From Pseudoalteromonas amylolytica (GTDB lineage: Bacteria; Pseudomonadota; Gammaproteobacteria; Enterobacterales; Alteromonadaceae), in contig NZ_MKJU01000027.1 of NCBI RefSeq assembly GCF_001854605.1, forward strand, positions 317,468-381,467: a DNA stretch of 64,000 bases, read 5' to 3'. Under the pieces are notes generated by a model that did no database searches, was not told the DNA's origin, and saw only the letters and a program-made list of their open reading frames with translations. Shown piece after piece: positions 53,901 through 62,193 of the stretch. Made by a program: the position numbers and the translations under genes. Within the stretch, counting starts at the first letter, position 1. The number at the start of each line of letters is the position of its first letter.

Positions 53901-56900
53901 TATTGATGCTGTGATCAGTGAAGTTAAGCAAAGTCTCATAGAGACTTTGCCAAGTTATATGATCCCAGCGGCGATTGTTGATATAAAAGAGTTACCACTT
54001 ACTGCCAACGGTAAAGTTGATAAATCTAGTTTGCCAGAGCCTAATTGGGCAGCAATTGCGTCGGCAAACTTTGCGAAACCAGAAACAGAGTTGGAACGTA
54101 AGTTTGTCGACATGTGGACTGACTTGCTCGGCTTAGATAAGGCGCAATTGAGTGTGAACGCCAACTTCTTTGAGTTAGGCGGTGACTCGATACTATCAAT
54201 TCAACTGGTATCAAGAGCTGCACATGAAGGTTTGTATTTCAGTGTGCGTGATCTATTCGAAGGTAAAACGATTCGTGGGTTGGTAGAGCGTGTTACATTT
54301 GAGAAAAAGACACAAACGAACCAAACGTCAGTAAATGGCACTCAGACATTACTACCTGTCCAAGTTGAGTTTTTTGACGATCTTACTGACTTACATCACT
54401 TCAACCAAAGCGTCATGCTATCTGTGCCAGAGGCGCTTGCTGCCGATACACTTAGCGATATGATAGCCGAAATTGTCAAGCGCCACGATGCATTGAGGCT
54501 GGTGTTCGCTATGAATGAACAAGGCACTTGGCAAGGTCACTATCGAGCATTAGATAGCTTAGGCTCATTCGTTGAAGAGGTGCACTGGCCGACTTATCAA
54601 AAAGCGCAGTCAAACCTCAGTGTTGAGCAGTTTGCAACTAGCGTACACAAACAATTGGATATCGTATCTGGACCACTTATGAAAGTGGTTTTGTTGCGTG
54701 ACCTTGTTCAAGCGGAAGCAGACACCTGCGGTGATACAAATGGTGAAGACCGGGTGCTCTTTGTGATCCATCACCTGTTAGTTGATGGCGTATCATGGCG
54801 CGTGATCTTAAATGATTTGAACAGGTTATATCAGCAGCATTGCCAGCAGCAGTCATATCAATTGGAAGATAAAACATCCTCTTTTCAAGAGTGGGGTGAG
54901 TATGTTCAGCAGCTCGCCAAACAGGACATCATTTTAAAACAGCACAGTTATTGGCAGCACGTAGTTAGTCAACCGGTATCAACATGGTCTGATATTGAGC
55001 GAAATAATTTAGATGTTTCTTGTAAGCATGATCAGATGCCGCAATTTCGTGAAGTTAAGTTTGACTTGCCTGTGTCAGAGACACAAAGCCTGTTGAGTGT
55101 TAGCAACCAAGCATACAAGACAAAAACGAATGAGTTGCTTATGTCTGCTTTATTGATGACAAATGAAGCTGCACCGTTGCAAGGAAAAATAAGAATTGAT
55201 GTAGAAGGGCATGGGCGAGACAATTTAGAAAGCCAATATGACTTGAGCGAAACCGTCGGTTGGTTCACCAATATTTACCCTTGCCTATTAGACAGTCCGT
55301 CAAATAGTGTGAACGACATTATTTGTGCTGTTAAAGAGCAATTTAGGTCTGTGCCTACGGCAGGGGCTGGGTTTGCAATATTAAATCGCTGTGGTGGAGA
55401 GGCTCAACCATTATTTGCTAACTATCGAAGTGAGTTGCTCTTTAACTACTTAGGACAGTTAGACGCAAAACATCAAGCGAACAACTATTTCGAGTTAGCG
55501 AAGGAAAGTAGTGGTCAAAACTTCAGCGAGCAAAGAGCCCAAACTCACCCATTAATTTTGGATTGTTATGTTGAAGATGGGCGACTTAGCTTTTCGTTGC
55601 AATATGATGCGTATCAATACAGTGAGCATTTTATCCAGCAGTGGCCAGCCTCATATTTACAAGCGCTTAGTCATATTGTGGCACATTGTAATTTGGTTAA
55701 TGAGGGGAGCATAGCAAGACGACCTACACCTAGTGATTTCTCACTGGCAAGCGTTGACCAAGCTCGGTTAGATAGTTGGCTAGACACGCTTAATGCAAAT
55801 GAGCTTGCCAAAATTGACTTGTATCCCGCAACGGGCATGCAACAAGGCATGTTATTCCATAGCATGGAAGAAAAATCCGCTTACGTGTCTCAAATTGAAT
55901 TGTCGCTGGTGGGCATCAATGAATCTCTATTTAAATCCGCTTGGCAAGAAGTATTAGAGCGACATGATATTTTCAAAACCAGTTTTGTTGGATTTGAGCA
56001 AGGGAATATTCATCAGCTAGTTAGACCTTCGAGCGTACTGAATTGGCGCTCAGTAAACTTGTCGGATTTGACTGCAGTAGAGCAGAAGCAGGCGATCATC
56101 ACCCATTTACAAGAAGACAAACGTCAAGGGTTCAGTGTAAAAGATTTTCCATTAATGCGTTTTACCCACTTTACGTTGAGTGGATCTAATGAGTGTGATT
56201 CTGAGCAGGGAGAGTCGGTCTTACTTTGGACTTTCCACCATGCAATTTTGGATGGTTGGTGTACGTCGATTGTGTTCTCAGAAGTAACCGAAATTTATCG
56301 CTCATTATTGACTAACTCCACTGCGCGTTTGGAACAAAGCGAGCGCTACCGGAATTATGTAGATTGGTTACTTACACAACCGATGGATGAAGCGAAAGAA
56401 TACTGGAAGCAAACATTAGCCAAGGTTGAACAAAAGACCAGTTTGCCCGTGAGTGAATTCAGAGCAGGTGACGTTGAAGCCGTTACTATATATGATAGCT
56501 TGAAGTTCAGTCATGCAGACACTATGGCGTTGGTGCAGCTTGCCAGACGTCATCAAACAACAGTGAATGTGATCTTGCAGGCCGCCTGGAGTTTGTTGTT
56601 AAGCCGCTATACGGGAGAGAAAAATGTCACCTTCGGTGTCACAACATCAGGGCGTCCACCCAGTTTAGTTGGAGCGGATAAGATCATTGGTCTATTCATC
56701 AATACATTGCCAATGGTTGTTGAGGTTGATGAAGAAACTGCATTGGAAAACTGGTTACACAGTATCCATACAGATCTGGTTGAAGCTGATTCCTATAGCT
56801 ACTTGCCTTTATCTCAAATCCAAAAGCAGCACCCTTTGGGACAAAGTTTATTTGATAGTTTGATCGTTTTTGAAAACTATCCTATTGATCAGGCAATTAC

Positions 56901-59900
56901 ACAAAATGCACAACATGCACAATTTGAGGTGCAGTCGGTTAACAATTTTGAAGGCAATAATTATGGCCTTAGCCTCATCGCGTACCTTGGGGAAGAACTG
57001 CAGATAAGCTTTGAAGTTAAGCAGCACTTGCTCAATGCGGATAAACTGAGTCAAGTAGTAAAGCACCTTCAAGCGATAATGCAAAGCATGGTGACGTGCG
57101 TTAGCACGGTGACGGATATCAATATGTTGTCTGACATTGAGAAAAAAGAGTTGTCCAATGGCTTGGTTCCGAATAGAAAATCATATCCGGTTAAGCACCA
57201 TATTCATCAAGCTTTTAGTGATAAGGCGCAGTTGTTTTCAGATAAAACAGCGTTAGTATTTGGTGATGAACAGTTATCGTATGCTGAACTAGATAATTAC
57301 TCATCGAAACTCGCTGTACAGATCATTCAATCAGGCATTGGTCAAAACAACCTTATCGCTGTTTGTATGAATCGCTCGTTTGAGCTTATCGTAGCAATAC
57401 TAGCAATACTGAAATCTGGTAACGGTTATGTACCAATTGACCCAAATAACCCCGTTGACCGTATTACTTATATCCTTGGTGATACCGGCACCTCATTGGT
57501 GTTAACGCATGAGCAGGATCATTTTGATTTTACTAATCAATACCAGAATCTGCCGGTGTCGTTACAGTCACTACAAGCGGATTGCTCGGCATCACAAGTG
57601 CCAAGTGTAGATGAAGCAGCGAGCTCTAAAGTAGCGTATGTCATTTATACCTCGGGATCCACAGGTAAGCCAAAAGGTGTAGTACAAACTCACGAAAACG
57701 TGATGAGGCTGTTTTATGCAACGCGAGATGAGTTTGCAATTTCATCGGACGATACGTGGGCTATGTTCCATTCACCGGCATTTGACTTCTCGGTTTGGGA
57801 GATGTGGGGAGCATTATTACATGGTGGTAAGTTATTACTACCAACGAATGCCTGCACTAGAGATCCATATAAGTTTGGCGAGTTTGCACAAAAACATGGC
57901 CTCACGATATTAAACCAAACACCTTCTGCATTTTATGGGTTCACACTCGCAGCGATAGAAAGCAAGGCTGTGTTTGAACAACTTAGATTAATTATTTTTG
58001 GTGGTGAAGCGTTAGATCATGACATGGTAGAGCGCTGGTGGCAGTACTACAGTGTTGAGCAAATCCAATTGGTCAACATGTACGGTATTACAGAAACAAC
58101 GGTACATGTGACCGCCAACTTCCTACACCCCGACTCTTTGGATAATAAGAGTATCGGCAAACCATTACATGACCAATTAATTGTGGTGCTCGATCAGAAT
58201 ATGCGTTTGGTGCCCAAAGGGGTGGTAGGAGAAATGTATGTGACAGGTGCTGGGTTAGCAAAAGAGTATCTAGGTGATTTGGAGAAGACGAATCAAAAGT
58301 TTGTTTCTAACCCAATACCTGAAATTCCTTACACTCGATTGTACCGAACTGGGGATTTAGCACGATTTAATCAACATAACTCGCTCGAGTATATGGGGCG
58401 AATTGATGATCAGGTGAAAATCAGAGGGTTCAGGATTGAACTTGGTGAGATCGAAGCCAAATTAACAGCACTAGATGAAGTATCAATATGTAAAGTCGTT
58501 GTACACCAAGAACCTCTTGGCACGAAAGCATTAATCGCATACATCGTGCCTCATGATGAGCATAAGTCAGAGAGTTCAGCGCTTTTAACTTACCTGAAGA
58601 AGGCGCTGTCTTTAGTACTGCCTGCTCATATGGTCCCAGCATATTGGGTTAAGATTGAGGCGTTACCAATGACGGCAAACGGTAAGTTGGATGTTGCCAA
58701 GCTAGAGAAGCCAGACGTTAAACTTCAGGGTAGCCGAGTAGCTCCAACGAATACACTCGAAACGAAGTTAGCAGATATATGGATGACGACCTTAGGGTTG
58801 GATGAGATTGGTATTACGGATAATTACTTTGAGTTAGGCGGTGATTCAATTAAGTCGATTCCGTTAGTCAATCGCATTAAGCGCGAAATAGGGGAGTGTC
58901 AAATTAGTGAGTTGTTTGCGCATCCCACTATTTCTGAGTTGGCAGCATATTTAACACGACATAACCGTGCTCACTCACAACAGCAAGTCGATGCGTGCAA
59001 GTTAGCGGCTTTCGAATTGCTAACCGATGAAGAACGCCAAATCATTGAAGCTTCAGACGCTGTAGATGCGTATCCACTGTCTTCGCTTCAGCAGGGTATG
59101 ATTTTCCATCATCTTATGGATGAACATGGCACTACATACCACGATTTATTTTCTGCAACCATAGCAGAACCCTTCGAACTCGAACACTTTGTGGCGGCAT
59201 TACAAAACGTTGTGATAAGGCAGGAAGTCCTTAGGTCGACAATAAGTCTGTCAGCTCAACGACCATTGCAAATGGTCTATGAAAATGTCGAACTGCCTAT
59301 TGTTTTAGAAGATCTACGTAACTTTGATACGACGACTCGACGACAAAAAATAGCAGAGCGTAAGTCTGCCATCTTGGCGCATGGGTTTGACTATGAGCAG
59401 CCGTTGTGGCGCATTCATATTCAGCAATTAACCGATGGTGATTTTGTTTATCATTTCAGTTTTCATCACATGTTACTAGATGGCTGGAGTGTGGCTAACT
59501 TTAATACTGAGTTATTCAGTATTTATCGCGCCCTTTGTGATGGTCAAAGTACTGTAGGCGACCCTGAATCGATTCGAATCTCCGATTATATTAGGTTGGA
59601 ACAAGAGGCTCTGCATTCTCGTGAGCATCAGGTATATTGGCAGTCAAAAGCAGAGCAATTTCATACACCTTGGTGGTTAACAAGGCCATCGGGAGATGTT
59701 CAGCAAGTCTCAATTGACTTAAGTAAAAATCAACAGGTGGCAATCAAGGGCTTAGCTGCGCAAGTTGGCGTACAAGAAAAAACAGTTTATACCGCAATGC
59801 ATGCGATATTACTGTGGATGATTGATAGTAATCACAGCGTATTGACGTCAGTTGTCACCAACGGACGGCCTGCATTAGCTGGTGCAGATACGAAGCTTGG

Positions 59901-62193
59901 TATGTTTTTGAACTCGGTTCCTCTGAGTATTGAAGTAAGAGGAAAAACGTATGTTGAGCTGATAAAGCAAATTGAGTCATCATCAGTGGAGTTGTTGCCT
60001 CACCGCTACTATCCGATCAGCGAGATCCAAAAGTTAGCGCAATGTGATTTATCCGCTTCAATATTCAATTACACCAACTTTTATGTCTATAACGCACTTA
60101 ATGAAAAAGTGTCAGTCACGGACTTTGAGCTACAAGAGAGAACTAACTTCTTATTTGAAACAAGCGTGATGCACTCGGCTCAAGGTGAAGTATCGATAAG
60201 ATTGAAAGTAGATAAAGTTGCGTTTGATGCCAGTGTACTAAGCCGCTTAGCAAAATACATGGATGCTATCTTAGATAAGTTATTGAGTGTTCCTGACACA
60301 CAAGTGGTGTTAAATGATTTGATGACTCCGCAGGAAATGCAGCGTCAAATGACCACTCTGAACGAATACAAAACACATCCGCATAATGTCGAGTCTCTAA
60401 TAGAAGGGTTTGCTCATTTTGTTGCGCAGTCTCCAAATAAAGAGGCCATCCAAGAGGGAAGTAAGGCATTCACTTATCAAGAGATCGATAAAATGTCTAA
60501 CCGCCTCGCAGCGGAGATAGCACAAGAACATGACTTGTATGGCCGTTATGTTGGGTTGTATATGGGACGTTCATGCGAGTTTGTTGTTTCTGTATTGGCT
60601 GTAATTAAAAGTGGCGGTGCGTATGTTCCATTAGATCCTAGTTACCCTGATAATAGGCTTGAATACATAGTTCAAGATACCGCGATGGATTTGGTTCTGA
60701 CTCAAAGAGCCGATACAGAAATAGCACAACGTAAAGACATTTTTGGGCATTGTCAGATCAAGCATGTTCATTTGGACAAAAACCTCGACGATGTTCATTT
60801 TAAAGCATCGTTTAACCGTGTCAGCAACCTTATCTATACCTCTGGGTCAACTGGTCGTCCTAAAGGAGTTAAGATTACTCAAAAGGCGATTGCCAATATG
60901 GCATTGCAGGAGGAAATCACGCATATAGGCGAGCAGAAAACTATTTTGATGGTTAACTCAATCACCTTTGATGCGTCAACTTTTGAAATATGGACAACGT
61001 TTTTAACTGGCGCGACTCTGTCGATTTACAGTGAAGACAAGCTAGATCTAGTAAAACTGTATCATTGCATTAAAGATACAGGGGTGACAGCAGCGTGTTT
61101 CACTCCTGTATTGTTATACGCTGTGGTGGATGAACAACCTGAATGCTTAACTCAGTTACAGTCACTACTCGTCGGAGGTGAACCATTAGCTGTTGAGTAC
61201 GTTAAAAAGGCAAAGCAGATAAATCGAGATTTGCGACTAGTCAATGTTTACGGGCCAACAGAAACGACCACATTTGTCACCTTGTATCCAATTTTGGATG
61301 CCAGTGAACTCAATACTAGCATTGCGTCAATTGGTAAGCCTATGTACGGCTGTGAGGTTTACCTTTTAGACAAAGATAACCAGTTGGTTCCCGAAGGAAT
61401 GGTGGGTGAAATATGCATTGGAGGCAATGGCTTATCTGAAGGCTATTTAGGCCTTGAAGAACAAACAGCAAATACCTTCACACAAGTCACTCTTTGTTCT
61501 AAACAAATTCCAATCTATAAGACCGGTGATTTTGCAAGATACATGGACGATGGAAATATAGAAATCCTAGGCCGCGAAGATCATCAAGTCAAAATCAGGG
61601 GCTTCCGGATAGAGGTAAAAGAGATCGAATACTGGCTCATGCAACACCCTGACATTATCAATAGTGTTGTACAAGTGAGAAAGGGAGCCGTAGGACAAAA
61701 GCTATTGATTGCGTTTTATACCACTGAAAATAAGGAACCGATCAGTGCTGAGCAATTGAGAAGCTATATGTCTGATAAAGTTCCAGATTACATGTTCCCA
61801 TCGTATTTCATACAGCTGGGACAGTTCCCATCTACTCCCAATGGCAAAGTTGATTATCAAGCTTTGTCGGCTATCGAGTATCAGTCAGAAAAAGAAGGAG
61901 TGGCACCGCGTAATGATACTGAACGACAGCTTGTTCAGGTGTGGTCTGAGTGCTTGGGCTTGTCGAGCGAAAACATCGCAATATTTGACAACTTTTTTGA
62001 GCTAGGTGGCGATTCGTTATTACTACTACGCGTCGCTAAAAGAATTGAAGAAACATTTAAAGTAAACCTATCAGTGCAACTGTTATTTTCTGCACAAACC
62101 ATCGCGGAAATAGCAGCACTGATTGAAACAAATAACATGCTCATCATTCAGGGAACTGAATTGGGTGAAGAAGAAGAGGAATTCGTACTGTGA
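47908..62193 (+). CDS. Nonribosomal peptide synthetase, four modules (C-A-PCP, C-A-PCP-E, C-A-PCP, C-A-PCP)
   Basis: A 4761-aa NRPS with the following domains. Module 1: C (about 5-430, HHVIMDG at 135), A (A3 loop at about 601, A10 at 940), PCP (Ser998). Module 2: C (HHIVADG at 1186), A (1518-2040), PCP (Ser2094), E (about 2150-2600, HHLLVDG at 2288). Module 3: C of DCL type (HHAILDG at 2777), A (A3 at about 3244), PCP (Ser3647). Module 4: C (HHMLLDG at 3853), A (A3 at 4310), PCP (Ser4703). Specificity codes read by eye against PheA: A1 DILQVGCIWK (Gly-like), A2 DLYNMSLIWK (Cys), A3 DFWNIGMVHK (Thr), A4 DAFCLGVTFK (hydrophobic, uncertain). The first C resembles starter or EntF-like C domains. 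There is no cyclisation or TE domain. The C-terminus is acidic (GEEEEEFVL). The stop overlaps the next NRPS start. Confidence 0.95.
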   Translation: MSFNLSSIQQDILFDQLKNKCSSRYNIGGYIEIDDQAQLSLSKIQSAHELLISTFDVFGIRIIESDDGFEQYITDERSTELPLVDVSQQSNPDNAFDVFIKSVFSSPMELIGKELYKFYLVKLAPGQFRYVALAHHVIMDGFGFANLVKSLSLFYRGEQLQQPAMPWQEVVEREKRYMMSAKAEKDKNFWNEYDFPHKQPLFTPYSQYKESQKNDASVRVKLPLSENYVAQIERVSERLNVAINSVYCALVTGFIHKTFGKNNVTIAMPVHNRKGAIERNMLGAFLSYSPMNVDIKLGDNLESITQRIIKVQKKLLRHQQYPISQVITNRKELGLTEPSFDFQFNYLKLDRALVFENDNSDIVFVTNNDEKLPLSVTVWEHAQTGVVELLIDLQTEYFSPKDIEVIPDRLLDYVAHILEDETQELKELSVINHCERQRLIQGQLNNSNESLEILIKHGLELHSDKLALVDENETLSFAQLVAHRNAIANKLKDLGYSKGDTLGLCFERSNLSIVTMLACLHSGISFVPISHDFPLSRIKHISDTAELKGILTQSQLLSRVADLSLPVCALDTHWQVMVSAEQGTCSSVSIDDEMLAYTMFTSGSTGQPKGVSISRGALANFLIGATEQLSSCFSQHTRTLAITTYIFDISLLEILGTLIKGGTLYLASNTDTVNPDRLCEMIESHNINLLQATPTTWKMLFESGWSGSSNLNALVGGEPVTASLAQQLLNACHQVWNCYGPTEATIWSMIKQISKTSTAAMSRIGGTLPGYQHFVLMDNGDIAPHGVVGELCISGASLSVGYLGDTTKTELQFLCSEFLSNRYGIERFYKTGDYVRQVDADDFEYIGRIDEQVKVNGFRIELAEIEEVLRKNKSIREAVVVVNKQSNPSGILVGYVEITSDFCGDIEELITYSKQALSQQLPYYMIPAEIFHIDAIPKTANGKTDRKQLANKQLESSIESCVKTQEQEHMAHLWAQVLNVSVEHIGAHSNFFSLGGSSVIAVKLISLLRKSGFKEAAVQDVFASKNLAQMVSKLHESRESTAHTHNGIALEERIPLTSSQQRLWMVEQLQGDSPEYNMFVALNTEGKVNVDKVERAFKDVINHYPILTANFEQVEGVPVQYLPAHWNWQLDKQDLSKLNESKKHSAVQAVIYKAQRETFDLTKDVKLKASYIDLGSDEGVLLINIHHIVADGWSVGFLLEAFKRFYLGLINAEGGCETSNNDAQNHYLEYAVWENATQSSHTFNAESAYWREKLEGIPDTHNLPLCKHRPQTKSNTGLAQYHSLPAQLNRKLLDYAQQNETTPFVIVHSALSLVLSRHSASNDVVIGTPFTNRRNALAEDAVGVFVNPVVLRANTRNRTIEAYLADMKQLHVEAQINQSMPFDKLVDELKVERNAQYSPIFQIVLNADDGVAAIEQSLKALPFSAKCQQLEKTNSRFDLEINLQVSSEESRLQYIYDDSIFTGEFIETLHQHLTNTLESFTGLSLHDEINQVRTLSESQLQEQLVDFNDTEVTLPGPRLLHQLFFDALRDYADSPAIITSTQTLTYKTLFERAYALALSLKKLGVGPEVLVAILLPKTPEQIIATLAVNMAKGAYLPLSLDWPESRNAAVLRQANCTLLIDEKGVHQVAVDGDKLHKSMCSTEHVQHSSDELADLIAKSDLFMAQSDSDLAYVIFTSGSTGNPKGVAIEHRMAANTILDINSRYGVTELDRVFAISALSFDLSVYDIFGLLAKGGAIVLPDPDKLELPQHWLEMVEQHAVSVWNTVPTSAAFLCEQAELKQHVVPCVRVMMMSGDWIATDLPARLFKTFPRANVYSLGGATEGSIWSIDHPIVGDTSALKSVPYGKPLANQKFYILDENLAFIPKGVTGELFIAGEGVARCYYNDEQRTRERYLPHPILAERLYRTGDLGRYLPDGTIEFCGRKDHQVKIRGFRIELGEIEFQLLQSPQVKSATVIAKDDNYGRKRLVAYICPANEAYYDAPKQELKNLAQNTQSNINIDAVISEVKQSLIETLPSYMIPAAIVDIKELPLTANGKVDKSSLPEPNWAAIASANFAKPETELERKFVDMWTDLLGLDKAQLSVNANFFELGGDSILSIQLVSRAAHEGLYFSVRDLFEGKTIRGLVERVTFEKKTQTNQTSVNGTQTLLPVQVEFFDDLTDLHHFNQSVMLSVPEALAADTLSDMIAEIVKRHDALRLVFAMNEQGTWQGHYRALDSLGSFVEEVHWPTYQKAQSNLSVEQFATSVHKQLDIVSGPLMKVVLLRDLVQAEADTCGDTNGEDRVLFVIHHLLVDGVSWRVILNDLNRLYQQHCQQQSYQLEDKTSSFQEWGEYVQQLAKQDIILKQHSYWQHVVSQPVSTWSDIERNNLDVSCKHDQMPQFREVKFDLPVSETQSLLSVSNQAYKTKTNELLMSALLMTNEAAPLQGKIRIDVEGHGRDNLESQYDLSETVGWFTNIYPCLLDSPSNSVNDIICAVKEQFRSVPTAGAGFAILNRCGGEAQPLFANYRSELLFNYLGQLDAKHQANNYFELAKESSGQNFSEQRAQTHPLILDCYVEDGRLSFSLQYDAYQYSEHFIQQWPASYLQALSHIVAHCNLVNEGSIARRPTPSDFSLASVDQARLDSWLDTLNANELAKIDLYPATGMQQGMLFHSMEEKSAYVSQIELSLVGINESLFKSAWQEVLERHDIFKTSFVGFEQGNIHQLVRPSSVLNWRSVNLSDLTAVEQKQAIITHLQEDKRQGFSVKDFPLMRFTHFTLSGSNECDSEQGESVLLWTFHHAILDGWCTSIVFSEVTEIYRSLLTNSTARLEQSERYRNYVDWLLTQPMDEAKEYWKQTLAKVEQKTSLPVSEFRAGDVEAVTIYDSLKFSHADTMALVQLARRHQTTVNVILQAAWSLLLSRYTGEKNVTFGVTTSGRPPSLVGADKIIGLFINTLPMVVEVDEETALENWLHSIHTDLVEADSYSYLPLSQIQKQHPLGQSLFDSLIVFENYPIDQAITQNAQHAQFEVQSVNNFEGNNYGLSLIAYLGEELQISFEVKQHLLNADKLSQVVKHLQAIMQSMVTCVSTVTDINMLSDIEKKELSNGLVPNRKSYPVKHHIHQAFSDKAQLFSDKTALVFGDEQLSYAELDNYSSKLAVQIIQSGIGQNNLIAVCMNRSFELIVAILAILKSGNGYVPIDPNNPVDRITYILGDTGTSLVLTHEQDHFDFTNQYQNLPVSLQSLQADCSASQVPSVDEAASSKVAYVIYTSGSTGKPKGVVQTHENVMRLFYATRDEFAISSDDTWAMFHSPAFDFSVWEMWGALLHGGKLLLPTNACTRDPYKFGEFAQKHGLTILNQTPSAFYGFTLAAIESKAVFEQLRLIIFGGEALDHDMVERWWQYYSVEQIQLVNMYGITETTVHVTANFLHPDSLDNKSIGKPLHDQLIVVLDQNMRLVPKGVVGEMYVTGAGLAKEYLGDLEKTNQKFVSNPIPEIPYTRLYRTGDLARFNQHNSLEYMGRIDDQVKIRGFRIELGEIEAKLTALDEVSICKVVVHQEPLGTKALIAYIVPHDEHKSESSALLTYLKKALSLVLPAHMVPAYWVKIEALPMTANGKLDVAKLEKPDVKLQGSRVAPTNTLETKLADIWMTTLGLDEIGITDNYFELGGDSIKSIPLVNRIKREIGECQISELFAHPTISELAAYLTRHNRAHSQQQVDACKLAAFELLTDEERQIIEASDAVDAYPLSSLQQGMIFHHLMDEHGTTYHDLFSATIAEPFELEHFVAALQNVVIRQEVLRSTISLSAQRPLQMVYENVELPIVLEDLRNFDTTTRRQKIAERKSAILAHGFDYEQPLWRIHIQQLTDGDFVYHFSFHHMLLDGWSVANFNTELFSIYRALCDGQSTVGDPESIRISDYIRLEQEALHSREHQVYWQSKAEQFHTPWWLTRPSGDVQQVSIDLSKNQQVAIKGLAAQVGVQEKTVYTAMHAILLWMIDSNHSVLTSVVTNGRPALAGADTKLGMFLNSVPLSIEVRGKTYVELIKQIESSSVELLPHRYYPISEIQKLAQCDLSASIFNYTNFYVYNALNEKVSVTDFELQERTNFLFETSVMHSAQGEVSIRLKVDKVAFDASVLSRLAKYMDAILDKLLSVPDTQVVLNDLMTPQEMQRQMTTLNEYKTHPHNVESLIEGFAHFVAQSPNKEAIQEGSKAFTYQEIDKMSNRLAAEIAQEHDLYGRYVGLYMGRSCEFVVSVLAVIKSGGAYVPLDPSYPDNRLEYIVQDTAMDLVLTQRADTEIAQRKDIFGHCQIKHVHLDKNLDDVHFKASFNRVSNLIYTSGSTGRPKGVKITQKAIANMALQEEITHIGEQKTILMVNSITFDASTFEIWTTFLTGATLSIYSEDKLDLVKLYHCIKDTGVTAACFTPVLLYAVVDEQPECLTQLQSLLVGGEPLAVEYVKKAKQINRDLRLVNVYGPTETTTFVTLYPILDASELNTSIASIGKPMYGCEVYLLDKDNQLVPEGMVGEICIGGNGLSEGYLGLEEQTANTFTQVTLCSKQIPIYKTGDFARYMDDGNIEILGREDHQVKIRGFRIEVKEIEYWLMQHPDIINSVVQVRKGAVGQKLLIAFYTTENKEPISAEQLRSYMSDKVPDYMFPSYFIQLGQFPSTPNGKVDYQALSAIEYQSEKEGVAPRNDTERQLVQVWSECLGLSSENIAIFDNFFELGGDSLLLLRVAKRIEETFKVNLSVQLLFSAQTIAEIAALIETNNMLIIQGTELGEEEEEFVL

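Noticed and set aside
47908..62193. Intein or thioesterase within the first NRPS
   Set aside because: Each core motif follows in the proper order with no insert, and the end is a PCP plus a short acidic tail rather than an alpha/beta-hydrolase domain.
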